Shown: positions 17,899 to 24,539 of the stretch, piece by piece | Layout: the number at the start of each line of letters is the position of its first letter | Position numbering within the stretch: position 1 is the stretch's first letter | NCBI GenBank assembly: GCA_934317215.1 | Contig: CAKREH010000018.1 | Coordinates: 1 to 64,000 of the forward strand | DNA from: an uncultured Roseburia sp. | Lineage (GTDB): Bacteria > Bacillota > Clostridia > Lachnospirales > Lachnospiraceae | DNA length: 64,000 nucleotides | Direction: 5' to 3' | Translations under genes and position numbers: made by a program | Notes under the pieces: generated by a model | The model's input: only the letters and a program-made list of their open reading frames with translations | What the model was told of the DNA's origin: nothing | Databases searched by the model: none

Positions 17899-17920
17899 AA
17901 AGCGCAACCGATTGCGCTTT
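17899..17920 (+). promoter_or_regulatory. LacI/GalR-type operator overlapping the transcription start
   Basis: The palindrome GCGCAACCGATTGCGC (17902-17917), flanked by AAA/TTT, has a central CpG and CGCAA half-sites as in LacI-family operators (PurR/GalR class). It lies just downstream of the -10 box, where a bound repressor would block initiation. It could also form a short hairpin, but lacks the T-run of a terminator on the relevant side. Confidence 0.6.
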
Positions 17921-17934
17921 ATTGGAGAGGAAGA

Positions 17935-17997
17935 ATGCTGCTGAAGCATTCAGTCGCAGATACCTTAAAAATAGAGAGATCGCGGGAAAAAGAGTAA
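17935..17997 (+). CDS. Possible 20-residue leader peptide
   Basis: ATG 17935 to TAA 17997, preceded by GGAGAGGA at good distance, lies in the leader between promoter and GH53 gene. The start overlaps a GAATGC/GCATTC hairpin. The peptide shows no run of a single amino acid that would suggest classical attenuation. It may be a translated leader or chance. Confidence 0.3.
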   Translation: MLLKHSVADTLKIERSREKE

Positions 17998-18011
17998 ATT
18001 TATGGAGGGGA

Positions 18012-18035
18012 GTGTGAAAAATTTTTTTCACACAC
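18012..18035 (+). repeat. TGTGAAAA...TTTTCACA palindrome before the GH53 start
   Basis: GTGTGAAAA and TTTTCACAC flank a short AT core. It is the same palindrome as the first hairpin of the 61-bp repeats at 12231 and 63626. Here it lies just ahead of the GH53 ribosome binding site (AAAAGGTGA), so its folding could affect translation. Confidence 0.65.
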
Positions 18036-18051
18036 AGAAAAGGTGAACATT

Positions 18052-20193
18052 ATGAAAAAACAGGTTTACAGAAAACTACTGGCGGCATGTGTCAGCGTAA
18101 GTCTTGGAACTGTTCTTCTGGCAGGATGTGGAGATTCTGACGGAACGACAGGGACAAAGGCAGAAGAAGTTTCTTTAACAACAGAAGCACAGAATGAAGC
18201 CCAGGCAGTGGATGTGTCAGAGGCACAGCAGGAATCAGAAACACAGACAGAAGTGCAGGAGAACGATACATCGGAAGATGTGATCGAGCCGGTGGGAGAA
18301 GTTACAACATTCACGCTGCCGGACGGACCAGAGGAGTCTGATATTTTTGTGCAACCGGTTGCGGATATTTCGGATGACTTTATCCGGGGCATGGATGCAT
18401 CCGCAGTTCTTTCTGTGGAAAACAGCGGGGCGGTGTATTATGGCTACGATGGAAAAGAGCAGGATGTGTTTGAGATACTTGCGCAGTCCGGAGTCAATTA
18501 TATCCGCCTGCGTGTATGGAATGATCCGTATGACAAGAACGGCAATGGCTATGGCGGCGGAAACAATGATCTGACGACTGCCATGAAACTTGGTGTGCGT
18601 GCAGCCAGATACGGAATGAAGGTCTGCATTGATTTTCACTATTCAGATTTCTGGGCAGATCCGAAAAGACAGCATGCACCGAAGACATGGGAAGGTATGA
18701 CAGTCGATGAAAAGAGTGATGCACTCTATGATTATACGGCAGAGAGCCTTGGAAAGCTGTTAGATGCCGGTGTGGATGTCGGGATGGTGCAGATCGGAAA
18801 TGAGATCAATAACGGTATGTCCGGGGAAACAGATGTGGATGCCGTGATGCAGCTTTTAAATTCCGGAAGTAAGGCAGTGAGAGAAGTGGCAGAGTCTTAT
18901 GGAAAAGACATTAAAGTTGCCGTACATTATACGAACATTGAAGATAATGACCAGATCGATACGATGGCAGCAAATTTAAAAGATGCCGGAGTGGATTATG
19001 ATATGTTTGGTCTTTCCTTTTATCCGTTCTGGGACGGAACCAACGAAAATATGCAGAACGTAGCAAAACTGATCGAGGATAAGTACGGAAAAGAAGTATA
19101 TATTGCAGAGACTTCTTACTGTTATACATCTGAGGATGGAGACGGTTTTGGAAACAGTCTGAAAGGAACCGATGACCTGACAGACGGTTACGGTGCAACG
19201 GTACAGAGTCAGGCAACAATGATCCGTGATATCTGTGCAGCTGCAAATGAGGCCGGAGTGGAAGGTGTCTTTTACTGGGAAGGCACATGGATCCCTGTCG
19301 GATCAGCCGATGCGGATAATTCCGCTCTGTGGGAGAAATACGGAAGCGGCTGGGCAAGCAGCTATTCGGCTGAGTATGACCCGGATGATGCAGGGTTATA
19401 CTATGGCGGCTGTTCCTGGGACAATCAGGCAATGTTTGATTTTACCGGACACCCACTGGCTTCTTTGAATGTATTTAAATATTTAAAATATGGCGCAGCA
19501 GTACCGCTTGCAGTTGATTATATCCCGGATGTTTACGTTTCCTGCAATGTAGGCGAAGATCTGGTTCTGCCAGAGAGTATTGATGTTGTATACAATGACC
19601 GTTCACAGAATAAAAAACAATCTGTAAGCTGGAATGAGGCACAGATGAAAGCAATCGATACCACGAAAGCCGGCAGTTATGAGATCGAAGGGGCATTGGA
19701 AGATGGAACCACTGTTACCGCGCATGTGGAAGTGGAAATGGTAAATTATGCGGTCAATCCAGGTTTTGAAGATAAAAACCGTTCAATGTGGAAAGTCTCT
19801 TATGAAGGGGAAGCCGATCCGACTGATTATCAGGTAAAAGCGGATGATGCACATTCCGGTGAGACCGCATTTCACTTCTGGTCCGGGGATTCGGATATGG
19901 AATTTTCCATTGAACAGGAAGTGACCGGTCTGGAGAATGGGACGTATCAGTTGTCTGTATTTTCACAGGGCGGTGATATGTCATCGGATGCGTCCATGGA
20001 ACTGTATGCAGTGACAGCAGATGGCGAGCAGACGGAACCGTTTATGCTGACCACCTACAATGACTGGCAGAATCCTACGATTAAGGAGATTAAGGTTACG
20101 GATGGAACGGTTAAGATCGGGGTACGGTTCCAGTGTAACGTGGGCAGCTGGGGAACAGTGGATGATTTCATGCTGAACCGGATTTCGGATTGA
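18052..20193 (+). CDS. Secreted endo-beta-1,4-galactanase (GH53) with Ig-like and CBM61-like domains
   Basis: A 713-residue lipoprotein that hydrolyses beta-1,4-galactan side chains of pectin at the cell surface. Lipobox Cys26 (LLAGC) is followed by an acidic Thr/Glu/Gln linker to ~105. The GH53 barrel (~110-490) has acid/base Glu251 (QIGNEINNG) and nucleophile Glu353 (IAETSY). A Big_4/Ig-like domain (~490-565) and a C-terminal domain (~570-713) resembling galactan-binding CBM61 follow. The start is ATG 18052, after AAGGTGA; an upstream in-frame GTG at 18043 overlaps that site. It has its own promoter and LacI-type operator, and a terminator after the gene. Confidence 0.95.
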   Translation: MKKQVYRKLLAACVSVSLGTVLLAGCGDSDGTTGTKAEEVSLTTEAQNEAQAVDVSEAQQESETQTEVQENDTSEDVIEPVGEVTTFTLPDGPEESDIFVQPVADISDDFIRGMDASAVLSVENSGAVYYGYDGKEQDVFEILAQSGVNYIRLRVWNDPYDKNGNGYGGGNNDLTTAMKLGVRAARYGMKVCIDFHYSDFWADPKRQHAPKTWEGMTVDEKSDALYDYTAESLGKLLDAGVDVGMVQIGNEINNGMSGETDVDAVMQLLNSGSKAVREVAESYGKDIKVAVHYTNIEDNDQIDTMAANLKDAGVDYDMFGLSFYPFWDGTNENMQNVAKLIEDKYGKEVYIAETSYCYTSEDGDGFGNSLKGTDDLTDGYGATVQSQATMIRDICAAANEAGVEGVFYWEGTWIPVGSADADNSALWEKYGSGWASSYSAEYDPDDAGLYYGGCSWDNQAMFDFTGHPLASLNVFKYLKYGAAVPLAVDYIPDVYVSCNVGEDLVLPESIDVVYNDRSQNKKQSVSWNEAQMKAIDTTKAGSYEIEGALEDGTTVTAHVEVEMVNYAVNPGFEDKNRSMWKVSYEGEADPTDYQVKADDAHSGETAFHFWSGDSDMEFSIEQEVTGLENGTYQLSVFSQGGDMSSDASMELYAVTADGEQTEPFMLTTYNDWQNPTIKEIKVTDGTVKIGVRFQCNVGSWGTVDDFMLNRISD

Positions 20194-20204
20194 TGATTAT
20201 GAAT

Positions 20205-20256
20205 AAAAAGCATGTTTGTTTCAGGATGAATATTCTGGGGCAGACATGCTTTTTTT
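20205..20256. terminator. Bidirectional Rho-independent terminator
   Basis: AAAAAGCATGT (20205-20215) pairs with ACATGCTTTTTT (20244-20255) with further inner pairing. T-runs follow on both strands, so it separates GH53 from the convergent aldo/keto reductase gene. Confidence 0.85.
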
Positions 20257-20292
20257 ACATTATTTTTTGAGTGTGGTGTGTACAGTTTTTAC

Positions 20293-21132
20293 TTATATGA
20301 AACTCATGAACCATTCTACAGTCTGCGGGTCATAGTGTGAGAAGAAGAGGCTCTTTCCACCGTCAAGCGATTCTAACTGTTTCATTTCTTCTTCATTTAA
20401 AGTGAAATCAAAGATGTCAAAGTTTTCCTGCATGCGGTTTTTGTGCACGGACTTCGGAATCAGGACAACGCCGCTCTGAAGGAGAAAACGGAGTGCGACC
20501 TGTGCAGTAGTCTTTCCGTGTTTTTCCCCGATTTCTTTTAATGCAGGAGTGTTGAAATAATCATTTTTTCCCTCCGCAAAAGGTCCCCAGGACATGATCT
20601 GTGTTCCGTTTTTCTTCATATATTCTTTGGCTGTTTTCTGCTGGCAGAATAAGTGTGTCTCGACCTGATTGACTGCCGGGGTAACTTCAGCAAAATGAGC
20701 CAGATCCAGATAGCGGTCCGGATAAAAGTTTGATACACCGATCGCTCTTGCCTTCCCTGCTTTGTATGCCTCTTCCATTGCGCGGTAAGTTCCGTAATAA
20801 TCGCCGAATGGCTGGTGGATCAGCAGAAGATCGACATAGTCTGTCTTTAACTTCTTTAAGGATTCCTCGATGGATGCTTTTGCTTTCTCATAACCGGCAT
20901 TACTGATCCATACTTTTGTTGTGATAAAAAGTTCTTCGCGTGGCAGTCCGCATTTCTCAATCGCATTGCCGACGCCTTCCTCGTTGCCGTACGCCTGTGC
21001 AGTGTCAATGCTGCGGTAACCGATCGAGATTGCATCTAAGACGCAGCGCTCCGTATCTTCCGGTGGTGTCTGATAAACACCGTAACCTAACATTGGCATT
21101 TTTACTCCGTTATTTAATGTTGTGTATTCCAT
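20293..21132 (-). CDS. Aldo/keto reductase
   Basis: A 279-residue NAD(P)H-dependent oxidoreductase of the AKR fold. The catalytic tetrad is visible as Asp43, Tyr48, Lys73 and His106. The C-terminal nucleotide-binding segment is LIPKSVHKNRMQEN. The start chosen is ATG 21132 with GGAGG six bases upstream; a longer frame starting at 21171 has no such site and adds a 13-residue tail foreign to the family. It resembles 2,5-diketo-gluconate reductase-type and YvgN-like enzymes that reduce small aldehydes. The divergent LysR gene may control it. Confidence 0.92.
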   Translation of the reverse strand: MEYTTLNNGVKMPMLGYGVYQTPPEDTERCVLDAISIGYRSIDTAQAYGNEEGVGNAIEKCGLPREELFITTKVWISNAGYEKAKASIEESLKKLKTDYVDLLLIHQPFGDYYGTYRAMEEAYKAGKARAIGVSNFYPDRYLDLAHFAEVTPAVNQVETHLFCQQKTAKEYMKKNGTQIMSWGPFAEGKNDYFNTPALKEIGEKHGKTTAQVALRFLLQSGVVLIPKSVHKNRMQENFDIFDFTLNEEEMKQLESLDGGKSLFFSHYDPQTVEWFMSFI

Positions 21133-21206
21133 TTTAAACCTCCATTCCTGCGCTTTTCTTGCGCATATCAAATTTGTGTGTCAAAAAGGTGTGCCAAAAA
21201 CCTTCG

Positions 21207-21247
21207 CCTGGCAGCCCGCCGGGGACTCCGGCGAGCCGCCAGTCAGG
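21207..21247. repeat. GC-rich hairpin in the AKR-LysR intergenic region
   Basis: CGCCGG/CCGGCG around a 5-nt loop, with outer CTGGC/GCCAG and CCT/AGG pairs, in otherwise AT-rich DNA. It lies upstream of the AKR start on the minus strand. Function is unknown; a repeat element or leader structure is possible. Confidence 0.5.
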
Positions 21248-21278
21248 AACTTACATTACACCTCTTCACACAATTCAG

Positions 21279-21307
21279 TTTACTAATACTAAAATGAAAT
21301 GTACAAT
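21279..21307 (+). promoter_or_regulatory. Putative lysR promoter
   Basis: TTTACT (21279-21284), 17 bp, TACAAT (21302-21307), 54 bp before the LysR start. Confidence 0.55.
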
Positions 21308-21360
21308 AGAAATAATGGAACCTGCTATTCACATTATGAATAACGAAAGGAGCAATACCC

Positions 21361-22227
21361 ATGCTAAATCTGATCGAACTGGAACAGTTTGTCGCATTTG
21401 CCGACCTGGGAACATTGTCTGCAGCGGCGGAGGAACTGCATATTTCACAGCCTACCCTGACGCGCTCGATGCGCCATGTGGAAGAGGCATTTGGAGTGAC
21501 GTTGTTTGACCGCAGAAAGAACCGGATCGCATTAAATGAGACGGGAAAGGCAGCGGTCGGGTATGTGAGGGGAATTTTAAAAGAGGCGGAGACGGCAGTT
21601 TTGATGGTGCAGCAGTTTGATGAAAAACTGCACACGATCACAGTGGAATCCTGCGCACCGGCACCGCTCTGGACGCTGGTGCCGGAACTGACATCCAGGC
21701 ATCCGGAAAATGCGATCTCCTCAAAACTTGTGCCGATTCCGGATATGATCGCAGACGTAAAGAGCGGACAGTGTGACATTGGAGTACTGCCGTCTGAGTG
21801 TGAGGATCCGGCGGTTGCAGATATCCCGTATGTCCGGGAGCAGCTGTCGGTCGGAGTGCCATACCATCATGCGCTGGCAGAGTACGATACACTGAGTTTT
21901 GCGCAGATCAATGGATTTAACTGTCTTTTGCGGGACAAGATAGGATTCTGGAGTGAGCTGTGCTACGAGAAAATGCCAGCGTCAAAGTTTTTAGTCCAGA
22001 CGGATATGTTCGCACTTGAGGAACTGATCCGTACCTCCACGCTGCTCTGTTTTGTCACGAATTTTGCAAATACATCGGAGGGATTGTTTGACGGACGGAA
22101 AATCATTCCATTGACAGACCCGGAGGCGGACGTGACCTATCATCTGATCTGTCTGCCGGAAAAACGGGAATTGGTCCGGAAGGCGGCATGCAATCCAAAG
22201 AATACATGCAATCAAGAGAACGCATGA
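21361..22227 (+). CDS. LysR-family transcriptional regulator
   Basis: A 288-residue regulator. The N-terminal winged helix-turn-helix is clear (LEQFVAFADLGTLSAAAEELHISQPTLTRSMRHVEE); residues ~90-270 form the periplasmic-binding-like effector domain. The ATG follows AAAGGAG. It is divergent from the aldo/keto reductase gene and probably regulates it. The last ~12 codons run into a tandem repeat that continues past the stop, giving an unusual Asn/Cys-rich tail. Confidence 0.92.
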   Translation: MLNLIELEQFVAFADLGTLSAAAEELHISQPTLTRSMRHVEEAFGVTLFDRRKNRIALNETGKAAVGYVRGILKEAETAVLMVQQFDEKLHTITVESCAPAPLWTLVPELTSRHPENAISSKLVPIPDMIADVKSGQCDIGVLPSECEDPAVADIPYVREQLSVGVPYHHALAEYDTLSFAQINGFNCLLRDKIGFWSELCYEKMPASKFLVQTDMFALEELIRTSTLLCFVTNFANTSEGLFDGRKIIPLTDPEADVTYHLICLPEKRELVRKAACNPKNTCNQENA

Positions 22228-22294
22228 AATTGAAAGAACGCATGCAATCAGAAGAACGGGTGCAATCCCAAAGAATACACGCAATCAGGAGAAT
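22186..22294 (+). repeat. Degenerate tandem repeat of ~18 bp across the lysR stop codon
   Basis: About six copies of a unit like GCATGCAATCNAAAGAAC, each 17-21 bp, run from inside the last codons of the LysR gene to beyond its end. The stop codon lies in the third copy. Copy-number change here would alter the protein C-terminus. Confidence 0.75.
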
Positions 22295-22415
22295 GTATGT
22301 ATTTCTTACAAAAATGTAATTTTACCGTAAGTTAAATCGATGGCAGTACAATTTATCCCATGCTAAAGTATTCCCTGTAAGAACGAAACACACATGAAAT
22401 ACGGGGAGGAATAAA

Positions 22416-22812
22416 ATGAAAAAGTTACTGGGAATACTAAAAAAAGGCAGGAATCGCATTTGTTTCCGAAGGGAAAACCTATGATCTGCTCCACACAGAG
22501 GGAAGTTTTGGGGAGATCGGTGAGGGATACATGTTTCTGTGGTATCTGTTTGCGGACAATACCTACTGTGCAAAACAGTAATTATACCCGAACGGGAGTA
22601 TTATGATTTAACGGTTCGTCTGGACAAGGTAAATCAGGCATTGGCGATGTTCGGCAAAGAAGCGGTACCGGGGAGCAGGAGGTTTCAATTATCAAAGGCA
22701 TATGACATGCTGCCGGTAAATGTAATTATGGAACTGATTATCAAGCATGGGAACAGCCAATACAAACGAAATTCAAAATGAGGATGAGCAGATCGTGGAA
22801 AAAGCGATGTGA
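22416..22812 (+). pseudogene. Frameshifted remnant of an unknown ~120-residue protein
   Basis: GGGGAGGA precedes ATG 22416. The frame breaks after ten codons at an A7 run (22439-22445); removing one A gives a continuous reading for ~44 more residues (KKAGIAFVSEGKTYDLLHTE...). A second shift near 22571-22578 joins it to VIIPEREYYDLTVRLDKVNQ..., and a possible third near 22748 leads to a natural end at 22812. The parts have consistent composition, suggesting one former gene. I do not recognise the family. It lies just upstream of the Fic module. Confidence 0.6.
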
Positions 22813-22861
22813 TTTTTTATGTTTTTTGTCATGAGGGCAGATCTTAGAGAACAGTTGGCAT

Positions 22862-22890
22862 TTGTATATAAGAACGACAAGTGGTATAAT
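22862..22890 (+). promoter_or_regulatory. Promoter of the VbhA-Fic module
   Basis: TTGTAT (22862-22867), a 17-bp spacer, and TATAAT (22885-22890) with an extended TGG just before the -10, 40 bp upstream of the antitoxin start. Confidence 0.7.
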
Positions 22891-22929
22891 ATATTTTTCA
22901 ATGAAAGAGAAAGGGGAAGGGATACTAGT

Positions 22930-23118
22930 ATGACAATTGATAGAAAAGTAAGTAGTATCGAATCTAGTTTTAAAATGGAAAGTATGCCATTCGATACGGA
23001 GTGTCGAAAAAGAGTCAGAGATATACTCATAAAAAAAGTCTCTGTAGAGGATGCTATTGCAGAGTTAAATAGAAAGTACTGCGTATCCGCACAGAAAAAT
23101 GAAAGATCAGGAGTATGA
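22930..23118 (+). CDS. VbhA-type antitoxin of the Fic toxin
   Basis: A 62-residue protein that should bind the neighbouring Fic enzyme and insert an inhibitory helix into its active site. The inhibitory motif S/T-x-x-x-E-G/N appears as Ser13...Glu17, followed by Ser18 instead of Gly/Asn (SFKMES). The rest matches the antitoxin_VbhA pattern (T-E-C-R-K-R...S-V-E-D-A-I-A-E-L). The start is ATG 22930 after GGGGAAGGG; a longer frame from 22819 begins upstream of the promoter -10 and is rejected. Its end overlaps the fic start by 20 nt. Confidence 0.85.
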   Translation: MTIDRKVSSIESSFKMESMPFDTECRKRVRDILIKKVSVEDAIAELNRKYCVSAQKNERSGV

Positions 23119-23716
23119 TTATTTCTATGATGACGAACAAGATGCTAAATATTGTTATCCGGGAACTAATGTTTTAAAGAACAAGCTTGATATTAGAGAT
23201 TTGGATAGATTGCATGAAGCCGAAAGAGACTACTCTTCGGTACGTCAGGCTCAATTATCAAATATGGGGGTAACAGGAGATTTTTCGTTTAAGCATTTGT
23301 GTTCCATCCATAAGCAATTGTTTCAGGATGTTTACTCTTGGGCTGGAAAGACAAGAACAGTAGATATTTCGAAAGGAACGATTTTCTGTTTAGTTCAATT
23401 CATTGAATCTCAGTTTGATGACTTGTATAGAAAACTGAAAAAAGAAAATTTTTTAGCTGATATCGCTGATGAGAAGGAGATGGGTAAAAGACTTGCTTTT
23501 TATTTAGGTGAGCTTAATATGATTCATCCTTTTCGGGAAGGAAACGGAAGAACTCAGAGAATATTTATTGAACAGTTATGTTTAAACAATGGAAGATTTG
23601 AAATTGATTTTACAGAAATTACCAAAGAAGAGATGATAGCTGCGAGTGTTAGATCAGCAAATGCCAGTAATGATATGTTGGAAGAGCTGATTGAAAAATG
23701 TTTAATCAAACTATAG
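23099..23716 (+). CDS. fic: Fic-domain AMP-transferase toxin
   Basis: A 205-residue Fic protein. The active-site motif HPFREGNGRTQR is at residues 143-154 with all key residues (His143, Glu148, Asn149, Arg151, Arg154), so AMP transfer to a target hydroxyl is expected. The N-terminal part (YPGTNVLKNKLDI) is typical of bacterial Fic toxins. There is no inhibitory helix in the protein itself, so it is a class I Fic that depends on the separate VbhA partner. Targets in relatives include DNA gyrase and topoisomerase IV; here this is untested. Confidence 0.93.
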   Translation: MKDQEYDYFYDDEQDAKYCYPGTNVLKNKLDIRDLDRLHEAERDYSSVRQAQLSNMGVTGDFSFKHLCSIHKQLFQDVYSWAGKTRTVDISKGTIFCLVQFIESQFDDLYRKLKKENFLADIADEKEMGKRLAFYLGELNMIHPFREGNGRTQRIFIEQLCLNNGRFEIDFTEITKEEMIAASVRSANASNDMLEELIEKCLIKL

Positions 23717-23739
23717 CCTTTGTAAGTTACAAAATATTT

Positions 23740-23776
23740 AAATAGAATTCCATTTTGCATGGAGTTCTATTTTTTT
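23740..23776 (+). terminator. Rho-independent terminator after fic
   Basis: AAATAGAATTCCAT and ATGGAGTTCTATTT pair around a 5-nt loop and run into a T-tract. Confidence 0.88.
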
Positions 23777-23901
23777 GAAAGAAATGGATATGTGGATCAG
23801 AAAATTATTTTGGTGTTGCTTCATAAAAATGATAAAATCGTTATGAAAGAAGTTCATTATGAATTATAGTGTCATTTTTGGATGAAGAGGAACAACAAAA
23901 A

Positions 23902-24432
23902 ATGGAAAACGAATATCATATCACAGTAAACGACAGTGTATTTCGTACAAAGCGCTGGGGACTGCATGCGGTAATCCTGTTTACAGGCTGTTTTGCGCTG
24001 CAGTTTGTGGTGTATAGTCTGTTTGACCATATGGGAATAATCCATAACCATGACATGGAAGAATATATGCCGGAAATTGCTTTGGCGGTTACGGTTTTTG
24101 TGACATGCATGTATTATTTTATCAGAGAAAAACGAACCAATGGTGTTATGAAACTGGGGATCAGCTTTCGGGAGGATTCTGTTAAAATCTCAGCGAATGG
24201 GAAGGACTGTATCGTAAAGTATGATGAGATTACGGAAGTCCGTAAAATGATGGTCATTGATCGTATGCATGATAAAAAAGGCTGTTACAGGATAAAAATA
24301 AAATGTCATGGCAGGAGTAATCTTGAATTTGAGACCACGCAGCAGGAGTATGAGGCTCATTTGGATTTTGAAAAGACAGAGCTGTTTACTTTTTATGATG
24401 CATGTAAGAAAGCCGGGTTGAAGTGTTGTTAA
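23902..24432 (+). CDS. Small membrane protein, YcxB-like
   Basis: A 176-residue protein with two membrane helices (residues ~20-43 and ~57-75), then a ~95-residue cytoplasmic beta-rich domain (GISFREDSVKIS ... YDEITEVRKM) resembling the YcxB-like/PH-like fold. The start taken is ATG 23902 with GAAGAGGAA upstream; an in-frame GTG at 23869 has no obvious ribosome binding site but would add 11 acidic residues. Function is unknown. It lies alone between the Fic module and the chemoreceptor-like gene. Confidence 0.75.
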   Translation: MENEYHITVNDSVFRTKRWGLHAVILFTGCFALQFVVYSLFDHMGIIHNHDMEEYMPEIALAVTVFVTCMYYFIREKRTNGVMKLGISFREDSVKISANGKDCIVKYDEITEVRKMMVIDRMHDKKGCYRIKIKCHGRSNLEFETTQQEYEAHLDFEKTELFTFYDACKKAGLKCC

Positions 24433-24539
24433 AATTGATCCGGACAGATTTCTGGCATAATTTCTAGCTATTCCCCTTTATTTGTGATACACTGGAACAA
24501 AAGCGTATCGTGAATTTTTTACAGAGAGGATAAAAAGCT

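Noticed and set aside
22439..22445. Programmed frameshift at the A7 run
   Set aside because: A second break in another frame follows within 140 bp, which fits decay better than recoding.
22819..22929. Longer antitoxin starting at 22819
   Set aside because: The added part spans the promoter -10 box and is unlike VbhA proteins; ATG 22930 has a better ribosome binding site.
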